Source: Paramecium pentaurelia (Eukaryota > Ciliophora > Oligohymenophorea > Peniculida > Parameciidae). From it: a stretch of DNA of 64,000 nucleotides. The notes beneath the pieces are model-generated. The model was not told the DNA's origin. It worked only from the letters and a program-made list of their open reading frames with translations, and did no database searches. Within the stretch, counting starts at the first letter, position 1; each line of letters opens with the position of its first letter. Position numbers and translations under genes: made by a program. The stretch covers positions 186,001 to 250,000 of the forward strand of contig CAJJDO010000032.1 of NCBI GenBank assembly GCA_905183005.1, in the 5' to 3' direction. Positions 12,199-23,962 of the stretch are shown here, one piece after another.

Positions 12199-12665
12199 TC
12201 ATTTACTAGCTTCAATTAAATCTTAATCTAATTGGGTTTCATTTATTTCCTAATCTACAACAAAACCTTCATCTAATAAATTATCAAAATCCTTATCACT
12301 TAATAATTCTAAAAAATTGAATAAATTTTATACCATTTTATTAAACTTTAGGTTTAACATTATTCGTTTATGCATTTTTTAAATCATTTAATTATTTCTA
12401 TAACTACTTATCTCTTTGATTAATCTCATTGTATTTTTTAATTGCTTCTTTTAAATCTTATTCTTATTGATCAACTTATTTTATAAAATCTTCATCAATT
12501 TCTTCAATCAATTATTCATTCTCTTATAACTAATCAATTTAATCAAAAATATACTTAAATATATTGTGATTATTGCTTTTCTACTTCTTTCTATCCTAAT
12601 CCTTAACCAATTTTAAAACAAACAATAGAAATTACTACTAATAATGCCAAGTGTAATATTTCCAT
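12199..12665 (-). CDS. Small N-terminally anchored coiled-coil protein
   Basis: 138 residues. An N-terminal hydrophobic segment (LHLALLVVISIVCF) acts as signal anchor or signal peptide. The rest is a Gln/Glu/Lys coiled coil (QENEQLIEEIDEDFIK ... DLKEAIKKYNEIN) and an acidic tail rich in Asp, Leu and Glu. Two 25-nt introns (12530-12554 and 12309-12333) are both required to keep frame. The start is only 24 bp downstream of the stop of the TMEM184-like gene on the same strand. No family recognised. Confidence 0.8.
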
Positions 12666-12689
12666 TAATTACAATATATAAATAATATT

Positions 12690-13882
12690 TCATAAATATT
12701 CTTATTTCACATTCATTTTCTCAAAATGAATATCTACTTCATTTGATGAAAACAATTTCTCCTGTAATTCTATATGATGTACTTTTGGTGTATATCTAAT
12801 ATATAAATGATTTATCTACCCAAATTTCTTAGGTCTTATTAATCTAAAGTCATGTTTAAATGCCTTCCAATTATCACTTATAGCCTTTTTAAGAGTTCCC
12901 TTATTATTTTATTCCTTCATAAATTCGCTATAGCTAAATGCGAATATACATGCTATTGTCATTATAAACATCTCCAAACATACCAATGTATTCTCTATAC
13001 TACTAATAATTCTTTCATCTGTAAAGTGAATATCATCTGGCTCAAAGCAATCTCCAATTTATTTTTTGAATACAGACAACACAAGTGATTACCAAAATGT
13101 AAAGAATAATGTTATTTTTATTATCAAGAATTTTAAGAGTGGTCTAATAATTCAATTACAATAATTCATACTTATATGGACTTAAAGGTTTCTTAAGAGC
13201 TACATAAAAAAGGATTAAATAATAAAGAGAAAAGGATTCACTCAAAATAATTATTATTTCAAAGATTAATTCCAAATTCAGAATAAATTATGAATGAAAA
13301 GGTTATGAAAATATCAATAAAAAAGTAAAAATTGGTTTAATGATACAATATTAAAGTACAAATTTCTTACATCTATATGTAAAATATTTAGCTTTTGACA
13401 CTGTTGTTAAATAATATTTTCTAGAGCAATGATTGAATGGCCATAAATGCTCTATATATTCTTCATTTTAAATCATTGTTTCATAAACTTTCTCATCTGT
13501 TATCTTGTCTAATTCCTCATCATATGCCATATAAGAAAACATCAAATAAAAGAATGTAAACAATAAAAAGGCTAAGTATATATCTCTAATCAATTCAAAA
13601 TATTATGCTAAATTCTTTTAAAATAATATAATACTGCGATCTCTAATGATAAAATTGAAATAACAGCATAAAAAGGAGACATCATTAATATTACTAAAAT
13701 CATTCTAATACCATACTTATAATTTTGCTTTAAAAATACGGAAAATTGAAATAATTTAAATGTTTCCTAATCATGAACCAACTAATTGAAACTGCAAAAG
13801 CTACACTTATTATTGATATAATCTATCCTTTTTCAAATAAGTAATTAATGCAATTTTAATCACAAATGAGAGGACAAATCAT
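12690..13882 (-). CDS. TMEM184 / organic solute transporter subunit alpha family membrane protein
   Basis: 373-residue multi-spanning protein (about seven helices). Family-like landmarks in order: ISWFMIRKHLNYFNFPYFQ after the first helix, ILMMSPFYAVISILSL, YFELIRDIYLAFLLFTFFYLM, the block FTYRCKKFVLQYCIIKPIF (compare the RCK.G.LQYV..RP signature of DUF300 proteins), and PYKPLLKFLIIKITLFFTFWQS. The C-terminal tail is charged and cytosolic. Three introns: 13694-13716 (23), 13615-13634 (only 20 nt) and 13144-13171 (28). Relatives include the bile-salt/steroid transporter OST-alpha and the plant LAZ1 vacuolar proteins; the substrate here is unknown. Confidence 0.9.
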
Positions 13883-13922
13883 TATTATTAAATATTTAAT
13901 ATACAAAAAAAAAAAAGAATAA

Positions 13923-15536
13923 TCAACTCTATTCATCATTCTACATTTATTCTATAAAATCAGGATTTAAAACTTCAGGATTCTAAATAAATTCATGAGA
14001 ATCCAATATTGGATGTTCTGTTGGATAATCACCCACAATTTATTCATTATATACTCCATTTGGGTTTACAATTGAATCTTTCAATTGCTATTAACAATAA
14101 AATACACTTTATTTTGATTAAGCTCTTTATTAAACCTCTTTACTTCGATTCAATATTTCCTTTGTAAATAAAAACAAAATGAAGCCTGTTAATTATATAC
14201 AACAAAATATAATATATGTGTTAAATATACTATTCTTATCGCTATCCTAACCTTTTGATGTAAATGTTAGTAATATACTACTTAACATGGCAACAATGGT
14301 TACTCCTGAGACCATCACTCCGACAGAGAAACTACCATTCAAAGGATATATAGATTCACAACTATATTCAATTAAAACTGGCACCATAGGAATTATAAAG
14401 AATCCTAAGAGAAGTTATTAGATGCATAATGGAATTAATCGTTCTACCATTAAAATAGGATACATGAGTAGTGTTAAAGCAAGTGAGATAATAAATAAAG
14501 TAATTCCAATAGTTTTATATTTCTTAAATTTTAATACTAATTTAGACACACACCCTGCTGAAAAAAATCCTCCTATAATTAACATAGTAGAGGCTATTGA
14601 ATAATCAGTATCTACAAATCCAAAAGGAGACATTATGTATGGTAAAATCAGACCAAACCCTTTTTTTGTTCCAAAAAAAAGACTAAAAGTAAAAAGAATC
14701 AAAATAAAATTTTTGTTTGTTAAAAGCTTAATAATTGATTGGTAGAATCCTACATCATGATCAGAATTAGCAAATCCAGAAGGAGGAGTTTTTGGGTTAT
14801 TTTTTATGAGAAAAAAAACAGGAAGAAGAGTCAGACTAAAAAAGAATTATTAGTATTAGAGTTATATTGATAGATCCAAACCTTCCTATTAATTTTACTT
14901 ATTGTAAGAATAATCTTTAAAAATCCAATTCGCTGGCCATAATACACTAATAACCATTGAAAATGATTAAAATGCATTACATGCAGCCAAGACTGCTGTA
15001 CGATTTGAAGGAAAGAACCAATTTTATGCCATAGTTGTCTAACCATTTAAAATAAAAGGTCTTGATATTCCTAAAAATGCTTAACCTAAAATGGCAAAAA
15101 TAAAAGAGTATTTATTAATTAAGAGTCTAATTCCATAACCAACTATTGTTAATATTACACCTAAATTCGTTGATACAACAAAACCCTTCTTAACAATGAC
15201 TAATTATATGTAGATTAAATACTTGAAGATGCAAAAAAAGTAAATAAAGGCTACATAATCAGATATATAGTACCAGTTAGAGTTATGATTTATTCATCTA
15301 CATCATATAATTATACAAACTATAATTAGTTTATAAACTAATACTTATTTTGCATTGGGAATAAAGGTTTAATATGAAATACCGTTTATAAATACGACTA
15401 AAAGATAACATGTTAAAATGATCCATCTGTAATTGTATTAAGAATATATTTTAGATCCTAATAGAGTTGAACTTTTGGTTTCTTTTTCTATTTAATTACA
15501 ATCTTCTATTTTCACTTAATTATAGGTTTTTTACAT
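13923..15536 (-). CDS. Major facilitator transporter, FLVCR-like
   Basis: 521-residue, twelve-helix transporter. The first half carries family-like blocks GISYQTFIPNAKQF, KGFVVSTNLGVILTIVGYG, and ILGQAFLGISRPFILN followed by NWFFPSNRTAVL, which matches the FLVCR/DIRC2 pattern (GQ.....QPF.LN ... WF....R). The second half has the TTKKGFGLILPYI-like repeat and a long hydrophilic C-terminus. Animal FLVCR proteins move heme, choline or ethanolamine; the substrate here cannot be read from sequence. Introns 15320-15344 (25 nt) and 15200-15222 (23 nt). The start at 15536 gives a cytosolic leader MQKTYNQVKIEDCN before helix 1. Confidence 0.88.
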
Positions 15537-15659
15537 TAATTATAATATTACATAATAACAACAAATAACTTTCATATTTTTAATCCTATATAACCAGAAT
15601 ATAGAACAGGTCTTAATTTGGGATAGGAAGTTTAGGTTTTCACTCTTCTTCCTTCATCA

Positions 15660-16331
15660 TCATTATCTTTGAACAATTACTTAAAATAATTTATGCTTTA
15701 TTCTTATTTCTTTTGCATCGTAATCATTTAATCTAACTTTCCCATCAAAACCTTTCTTTCCTTACTATATAACTTTACATACTTGCATATTATTATGTTC
15801 ATTATGATGTTGCTTTAGGTTTTCGAAAAGTAATTTATTTTATAATTCCAATATATCAGATTTATTTTTTAATTATTAAACCTAATAACAAAGCTTATCT
15901 AACTTATTTTCTAATAGTTTCTCTTTTAAAAAGATTCTTGCATTTTAAATAAAATCGTTTACCCCTTCTTTTCTTGGAGTATGGTAATTACTATCAGTTC
16001 TATTTCTCATTGACCATATCTAACTAATATGTCTAACATGCTTTGATCTCTTTAATGTATTAACAATTTCCTCTTTTTATTTAAGACAATTATCAGATTC
16101 ATGTAAGTGAGGCACTATATCTTTCCAGCTTCGACTTCCAATTGAAATTGATTTTGAGATTTTCTTTGCTAAATTTCCACTCATAACTAGGGTTTTGTTT
16201 TCATAAGAACAATTCATGGTAGTTTGTGTTTATTTGAAATCTAATAATTTCTGTAGTAGCTCTTGGGAAGTTAATGGAGATGATTTTTGTTTCTTATTGG
16301 TTTTAAGATGATAAGAATTAGTTTTTAACAT
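15660..16331 (-). CDS. Unknown basic protein, 223 residues
   Basis: Intronless frame beginning MLKTNSYHLKTNKKQKSS. It is rich in Lys, Ser, Gln and Asn, with a mixed-charge helical stretch (NARIFLKEKLLENKLDKL and ILELQNKLLFENLKQHH) that could form a coiled coil. No signal peptide, membrane helix or named domain was seen. It sits 39 bp from the stop of the tepsin-like gene upstream and 123 bp from the FLVCR-like start downstream. Function unknown. Confidence 0.75.
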
Positions 16332-16370
16332 TTATATTGATCTTTATATTATGATATATTATAATAATAA

Positions 16371-17923
16371 TCACAAATTTAGAAAATCAATTAAATCCTT
16401 TTTATTGTTTTATGATTATTATTAATTGTTAAATTGTTATTGGGGTTGTTAATAAATCTATTGATTTTAATTGCTTTGAGATTGATTATATAAATATTAT
16501 GGTTGCAATTATGGAACTTAATTATAGATTTAAGGCTATTATTAATATTATTATGGAGGAGAATTAAGTAAATTTATTGGTTATTAGAATGTCTATTATT
16601 GTTATTATTAATCTTTTTTTATGAAACCAAAAGCATTCTTTTTTGGTTAAGTTTATTATTGATTGGTAGTTTATGAATTAAGTAAATCATCAAAACTTAT
16701 ACCATTTTATTATTATTATTATTATTATTAATTAATTTATTATTATTATATTGGTTAGAATTATTATTAATTATAATTTTCTAAAGACAAATCACTAAAT
16801 GCATCCAATAAATTAATTTATTATGTATTTTTCTATTGACCTTATAATTATTATTATTGTATTTACTATTATTATACTAAAGGTTATTATTATTATTATG
16901 TTTAAACAGCAGGTTGTTTAATCTTTAATTATTTTAAATTAAGTTTTTATTATTATTATTTCTATTATTATGTATCATTTTAAGATGTATCTAAAATATC
17001 AATTAAATTTTGTTTTTAATTTTATAAATTAGCTTGTGGTTTTGGTGGTTCTCTAAATTCTAATTAAAATTCCTTTTTTAATAATTTAATTATTAATTAC
17101 TTTTTACTTTTAAACTTATTAACCATTCACTTCTGCTAATGTCTAATCAATAGCTCCTGATAATAATTATTAATCAGTTTCAACTCTCAGATATTATTAA
17201 TTCATTTAAAAGAATTCTCTATAATTTTAATATTATTGACACACATATTGAATAGCATATATACATCTCTAATAATTATAAGGATATCTTACAATCTATA
17301 CTTTCCAATTATCTTCACTATGCAATTTATTTAAAAGTATGCTACCTATAAGTTATTCTTAAATAGTTGAAATTGCTCTAGTAAATTCTTTAAGAACATT
17401 GTCACTTTACTTTAATTTGATACCACCCAATTTAATTACTTCATCAACCAGATGAAATTCATAATCACTAAATTTTGAGATATATCTTACAATCCTCCTA
17501 ATTCCAATTCTTCATAAGTTAACAATTAACCTTTTTTGTAATCCGTGATTCTGCTCAATTAAATATTTCCTATAACAGGTTAAGGTGGCAAAAGAACATC
17601 AATATTATTTTATTATTCATTCTATTTTGGTGGAGTATTATTTAATAAATTAATTGAGTTGGTTGCTTTATTATTTGAAATACTAATTTATTCTGGCTAA
17701 GATTAAGGTTCATCATCCCAACCTAATTTGTAATTTATTTATTTTTACCTCCTCCTGGTCTTCCTTTTTATCTAGGTTGATTTGATTATGGTAATTAAAT
17801 AGCAGGGATGACTGGAGGTTAATATGTCCCTGTTTATTAACCGAAAGAAGTATTTTCTAATTTGATTGCACTTGGAGTCTCAGATTGTGTTTATTTCTTA
17901 AATTTATTCAAAATAGATGACAT
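16371..17923 (-). CDS. Gln-rich tepsin/epsin-like trafficking adaptor
   Basis: 491 residues. After a Pro/Gln-rich N-terminus there is a helical domain (about residues 120-260; YEEL-ELGG, LKEFTRAISTIQEQLIGSILL, NWKVQIVRYPYNYQRC) reminiscent of ENTH/VHS-type solenoids, then a very Gln-rich unstructured tail with short acidic-hydrophobic motifs NLIDILDTS, NLLDAFSDLSLENY, DDLLNS and the C-terminal DLIDFLNL, which look like clathrin-box or AP-appendage-binding motifs. The resemblance to tepsin (AP-4 accessory protein) is inference. Introns 17723-17748 (26), 17468-17490 (23) and 17073-17100 (28). The polyglutamine runs are written almost wholly with TAA, producing long TTA repeats on the plus strand (about 16700-16960). 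Confidence 0.75.
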
Positions 17924-18078
17924 GTATTTCTCACTTTAATTATCTAATTTAATTATTATCAAAACATAATTTTGTAAACTAAACTATAATAATGATATTA
18001 TTTGTCCACATAATATGCTTTAAATTATGAGAATGTAAAGATAATAAATAAATATAATTTGAGCACTCTTAAAAAAGA

Positions 18079-20030
18079 TCATTTCTTAGCCTTTTTCTTC
18101 TTTGAACCTTTTTATCCCTTAATTGCTTATTAACTTTTTAATTCATCTTCCTTCTATTTAGCTTCAAGAGCTTTTTCTTTTTCAAATTCAAGTCTAGCTT
18201 CTCTTTATCTCTTTTATAATTCTTCTAAATTATCAGACTAATAATATTAATAATTATTTACAATATTATCATTAAATGCTTCATCATCAATTGAGAAATC
18301 ATCCTCTTTTGATTCTAAAATTTATTCTTCTTCAGTTTTTCCTTTTAATTATTCTTTTTTTGCCAAATTTAATAATTTAAATTAAGCCAATATTTTTTTC
18401 TTTAAAATTTCAGCAGTTTCATCTTTTAAGGAAGAATCACTAACTCTATTTTCTAAATCATCTTGATTTAATCTAGCTACATGAGATTTTAAGTTTTAAC
18501 TAATTTAAATAATAGATATTACACTTTAATAAGATTATGAATGATATCATCATTAACTTATCCTGCTTAAGTAAGTCTTCTTTAATCAACAGGAATTTTG
18601 AAATAAATATCAATATCATTCATTTATAATTTATTGGCATCAACAAATAACTCTTTATCTTTAAGTAAAACAGCATGTTCTTAAAATAATTATTTACCAG
18701 TTTTAGCAAATGATTAATATTCTAATTCTAATTTCATTCCTCTTAAATTTTCTACTAATTTTTATGCTTAAGTGCTTAATTTGTCTATTTTTTCATCAAT
18801 TATTTTTTATGCTTCCTCACTTTAATCTTCATGTTTAAGCTTAACTAATGTATATTCATCTATTTTTCTATATAACCATTTAATTTGCAATCTAGCTAAT
18901 CTTTCCTCTGATGTCTCAAATAATGAATATGTATTTTAAGCTTTAATGTTTGCATCTTGTAATACTTTTTTAATAGCAAATTCTGCATCTTCATTGACTT
19001 AAGGTCTATTTTATTTTTATTCTTTAAGTCTTTCCTCAAGCTCTTATTACAATGTATCTAAATGTTCATGATGGGAGTATTCAAAATCAATATCATCATA
19101 TAGTTTTGTTATATAAAATAGTCCTTTCTACAATTAATATCTAAGATTCTCTGGAACATCATCAGGTATCTAGAATTCAGCATCATCATCCAAAGTAACA
19201 TTATAATGTTACAATACTTTTAAATATTTCCTTAATCTATTTTTTATTTTAGATGGTGATTATCTAATATTTTAGAGAATCTATTTATCACTAAGACCAT
19301 TCAATTTATCTTATGTTGCAACTCTGTTGTAATAACAATCAAAAACATTTGTTGCTCTCTCTGTAAATGTTTCTTCATCTTATTTGTGTGTTGTCTCTTC
19401 TGGTTTATCATCATGATGAACTACTTTTATAAGAGATTTCTTATAATTATCCATTAAAGCTTAAGTTTCAGGATCCAAAGGTGAATTTTTTTCAAATTCT
19501 TATATTTTTAAATCTCTTAATAATCTATCTCTTTTTAATCTTTATTCAAACTCTATTTCTTATTAGGCTAATGTCATAAATGATCTTGCTTAATTTGTTA
19601 TTGCTAAATTATTGGCTATTTTTGTTTAATCTATTTTTCTTTACATTTTTGCCTAAAATGTCATCTCTGCTTTTTCAAAAGCCTAATCATAACTATATTT
19701 ATATACTTTATCAAAATGATATCCCTTTTTTCTTAATGTATTAAATAGCTTCAAAAAGCGAAATAATGATCCCTCATTTTAATTATCACCAAGTCCTTCT
19801 TTTACTAATGGAGCATATTTAAGATCTGGATATCTATGCATTAATTTATTAAGCACTTTTTGATTCTCAGTATCATTTACTTCCTCTCTTAATGGATATC
19901 CAAGATTTGTTTCAGGTGGTCTAACTGCATAAACAAGTGGATTATGTTATCTAGGATTAAGCATTTTAAGCCTACGGAACATTTCAAATCCATCATAAAA
20001 GGGAAGTTTTGAATATTACCTTAAATACAT
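18079..20030 (-). CDS. Unknown large charged protein, 642 residues
   Basis: Begins MYLRQYSKLPFYDGFEMF and continues through a hydrophilic, helix-rich sequence with PRQHNPLVYAVRPPET and LGYPLREEVN near the N-terminus, several Glu/Lys/Gln coiled-coil stretches, and a Lys-rich end KGSKKKKAKK. One 23-nt intron (18500-18522, starting GTAATATC) is needed; only this donor, not the GTG two bases upstream, keeps the frame into LKSHVARLNQDDLENR. No signal peptide or membrane helix. I do not recognise the family; an organellar ribosome or assembly component would fit the composition but nothing proves it. Confidence 0.8.
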
Positions 20031-20109
20031 TAATTTATTTTTATTAAATAATTTTATAAAAAAAGAAATGATTCTCAAAATGAATTGATTTTTTTCTTTA
20101 AATTTATGA

Positions 20110-21534
20110 TCATAAATTTCGAAGTGCTTTATTTTTTTTACCTCTTAATTCATACTTTTTAGAAACATTAAATTTCCTTTTTGTTAAATATTTAAAACTT
20201 TCTAAAGGTATTTTACCAATTTACATCATCTTCTTGCTCATATTATTCTAAATTTTTTATAATTAAGAATCTGTGGGATATTATTTTTAAAATTAATCTT
20301 ATGCATCATCAAGCTTAAATTAATTAAAATAGTTTACTTATGTTAAAAATTCTCCAAATTAATTTTTTAAATTAAGACTTATAGATTAATGACTAGAATT
20401 ATTATGATGATCATCTTGTTTAGATTAATTTTAAGGACTTTTAAAATAATGAAGATTTTCAAACTTCTTATCATCTCTTAAAGATAGAAAAGAACCAGGT
20501 TAAATTTCAGGAAGAGTTGCATGACTAGTTTGTTATAATGGGATTACTCTTCTTACAAGTGGATTTATTAATTTACCATTTAATTATGGGAATTTCAAAT
20601 CGTTACTTTCACTTCTACTTTTTACTAAGATTTATTTTTGACTTTTAGGTTCAATAGAATTAGGTAATTACTATTTAAGTTCTTTAAGCTATTGCTATTA
20701 TTACTTTAATATTTTTTAATTAGGAGGTTAAGGTATTTTATTTTTATAAAGCATTTTAGTTGTTCTTTCTAAAAGTTATAAAACCTTTTATGATTATTCT
20801 TTAAAATTTTTTCCTGCTTCTATTGCAATTTCATCTTTTCCAAAATCTAATGGAATTAATGACTAGATAATTTATTCTGAATTCATTGAATCTCTATTTT
20901 TCTTTCTCTCTTTCTCGTATTTCTTATCCATCTCATTTAAAGCATTATTATGATTAATATCAGTTATTAATTAATCAATTCCTGTATAGAATTTTTCATT
21001 TGTTGATCTTCCATCTTCAATTATCTTGGATCTTTGAGTAAATTCATTATCAGTTTATTATAAATAAACTTCTATTTGAGGTTTAGATCTGAAATGTCGT
21101 GAATTAGCTATAAATTTCTTACTTTTTTATACAATTTCTGCATAATCAAATAAATCCTCATTATTGCTATATGATTTTGATCTTTTAATGAGTTTTGGTA
21201 ATTTTTTACGATTCTTTTTCATTTATTAATCATTTAGATTCTTAAGAAAGAATTTAACATCAATAAAAGTGTCCATTGATGAAAAATCTCTCATTTTATT
21301 TTCAAAATGTTATTCTTTTGTGACTTTATTAATTTTCATCTTTTTTCTTTCATTTTATAAGACTTTTTGTATGTTATCACTCTATAACCTATTTCCTTTA
21401 TAAAATGATGATTTTATACTTTGAATTATTTCCTCATGATAGTGCTAATCATTTGAGGGTAATTTTTTGATTCCTCTTTTTTTGTCTAATTGGGCTTTGA
21501 CAAATTTATAAAAATCCTATTCAAAATCCAACAT
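20110..21534 (-). CDS. Unknown basic protein, 474 residues
   Basis: Single uninterrupted frame from MLDFEQDFYKFVKAQ to the C-terminal KKNKALRNL. Very rich in Lys, Gln, Ser and Asn, with Lys/Arg clusters (KKNRKKLPKLIKRSKS, KKYEKERKKNRDS) that could serve as nuclear or microtubule-binding signals. A short coiled-coil segment (KILKQQQQLKELKQQLP) lies in the middle. No membrane helix and no named domain. It is separated by 79 bp from the preceding minus-strand gene. Confidence 0.75.
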
Positions 21535-21960
21535 ATTTAATAATGTTAGATTTTTTCAACAAAAATTAGCTAATCATTTTATTGGAAACTAAGCTGAATT
21601 CACTTTTAGATAAATCTATTTTGCAATAACTTGATACTTAACGTAAATATTCTTATACCTTCATTTATAGATTTTTAATATAATTTTTGATAAAAACCTT
21701 TGTATTCTAATCAAATTTTAAATATTTACATTAATTAAAAGCTCTTTAAAAGTAAGAGATACTATTAGGATTGATTTCTTTAATGAAATTCTAAAGTCTT
21801 ATAAATATATTAAATTCTTAATTCTATTTATTAACAATACAATTCATAATACTACAAATTTTCTAAATAAATAACAATTAAAATAATATAAATGAATACT
21901 TAGTTATCTATATAATTTATGTTTAATTATATAAAAAATAACAAAAACTTAATAATGAGA
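21535..21960. other. Intergenic spacer
   Basis: About 425 bp of very AT-rich DNA between the start of the 474-residue gene and the stop of the MORN gene, both on the minus strand. No coding-like frame, RNA fold or repeat noticed. Confidence 0.5.
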
Positions 21961-23035
21961 TCAATGATGTTAGATTAATCCGAATTTCCAAACATCATTT
22001 AAGATTTCTCCATTTTTGTTCTAAAATGTACCAATTCCATGTTATTTTCCCTCCTTCCATTATCCATCGTATTTTCTACCATCACTCCAAATTATTTTAC
22101 CAATTCCATTTTTTAATCCATTTTTGAATTGACCTTCATAAGAATATTTTCCTTTGACTTATAACTAACCAAAACCGTGTTTTTTACCATTAAACCATTC
22201 TCCATAATAAATTTTTTTACCACTATCCCAAACCTTATATTTATTAAAAATTTTAATACAAATTTTCCTAATCCTTAAAACTTGTCTTATTAAAATTGTC
22301 CTTCATAGTATGACCCATCATTAAATATGAATTGTCCTTAACCATCCTTTAAGCCATTTTTAAATATTCCCTTATATACTGATTTATCTGCATATGTTTC
22401 AACCCCTTGACCATGTTATAAATTATTTTCCCATTCTCCTAATTTAAATTAATAAAGTTTTTACCTTCATATCTGATATTTTAAGTTGAATTAAAATAGA
22501 TTCCTTAACCATTCATATAGCTATTCTTCCACTATCCTCTATAATATGTTCCATCAGGCACACTATAAAGTCCTTCTCCGTTCAAGAATCCATCCAACCA
22601 CTTATTTTTAATTATAATTCTATACCATGCCTTCCAAGTAACATCTATGATTATTTTATTCTAATACCCGTCCTCCATCACCATTCTACCAAACCCTGTC
22701 ATTGATCCAAATTGAAATTTACTATTCTTTATTTTTGGTGACATTAATATAGCACCGTGATCATCTTAATATTAAGCCACAGTAGATCTTTCAGTAATTA
22801 TTTGTTATGCCTATTCATAACAAATTAGATCTTCATTCAAAGAATTTTATTATTGTTAGTTAATATTTTCCTTTTATTTAAGGATCTGAACTCTCTTTCT
22901 TGTTATGATTCCTCTAAATCTTGCCTAAATCAATGCAACCTATTTAAATGTTGGTTCAATTTTCTAGATCTCTGGTTTTAATTGCATTTTAATCTCTTAA
23001 ATCTAGAATCCATTACAAATTTGACAAGACCCCAT
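21961..23035 (-). CDS. IQ-motif and MORN-repeat protein
   Basis: 340 residues. An IQ-like calmodulin-binding motif (LIQARFRGIITRKRVQ) sits near residue 40. From about residue 115 onward there is a series of MORN repeats: GFLNGEGLYSVPDGTYYRGQ, YEGEWENNLQHGQGV, YYEGQFQQDKFQGLGKF, YYGEWFNGKKHGFGQL, YEGQFKNGLKNGIGK and YDGQWKEGKQHGIGTF. MORN repeats bind lipids or act as scaffolds at membranes and cytoskeleton; in ciliates such proteins are common and often cortical or ciliary, so location is inference. Two 26-nt introns (22439-22464 and 22234-22259) each fall inside a repeat and are fixed by the repeat consensus; the second ends TAAG instead of TAG. Confidence 0.9.
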
Positions 23036-23962
23036 TCAAGTAAATATATTTAATACTGATTTAATGAATAGAAATATAATAAATGATATAAGAAGATAAT
23101 TCCTTAAATTTCCTGTGCTATTTTAATTCTGATAATTTTAATTAATGAAAATTATAAATATAATCACAAGAACAATATTCCTTAAATAAAATTAATATAC
23201 AAAAACAAGTCACTCAAATTCTTAAAATTCTAAAAATTTGAAATTTTCAAATCTTTATCTAATAGGATTTCATACAACTTTTGTCTTTTTTTGATATTTA
23301 TAAATAATTAAAACATAAAAATCTAAAAAATATATCAATATTTATATTTTTTAACTTTATAATTTTATCCCAAAATCCTAACAATTATTAAATTGATATA
23401 TTTCTATTATTTTATGAATTTTAATTTAAAATTAATTTCTTAATTGTTTTAGCTTATCAAAAGTTATTAATTAGATGCGCTTTTTAATCTAAAATATTTC
23501 ACCTTAATTATATAGATATATTTAATAAATGAAATTAAGATATCATTTATCTGTAGATTAGAATAAGTTTAGTAAAAATGATTTAAATTTTTATAGAAAT
23601 CTTAACATAATGTATAATATAAAATAGATTTTATTATTACAATATAAATATGTTATAGAAATAATGTAAATATAAAATTAAACAGAAGTATAAAATGAAA
23701 TTAGTTATATAATTCAACTTTTTTGAGATAGAAGAATAATAATTAATTAAGATTGAATAGTTACCAACAAATCTTGTCTAAAATACAATGATCAAATCTG
23801 AAATTTATTATTGTATTTCATTATAAGAAATTCATCTTTTTGTTTGAATATATTCTTAAAGAAAATAAGAAATTAAAAAATAAAATTGATAAGATATTTT
23901 TGTGAATAAATTGAGTATTGAACAATTGAAACTATTTTGGGATATATATAAATGATTTAATA
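23036..23962. other. Intergenic region, about 930 bp
   Basis: Lies between the start of the MORN gene (minus) and the stop of the exchanger gene (minus). It is extremely AT-rich with long homopolymeric A and T runs. I see no frame with convincing composition, no tRNA and no tandem repeat. Confidence 0.5.

Noticed and set aside
16700..16980. TTA/ATT arrays considered as a microsatellite or noncoding repeat
   Set aside because: On the minus strand they are TAA glutamine codons within a continuous frame that carries on to LIDFLNL and TGA.
18500..18524. Alternative donor GTG for the intron at 18500-18522
   Set aside because: It would give a 25-nt intron and shift the frame into stops; the inner GTAATATC donor (23 nt) keeps LKSHVARLNQ in frame.
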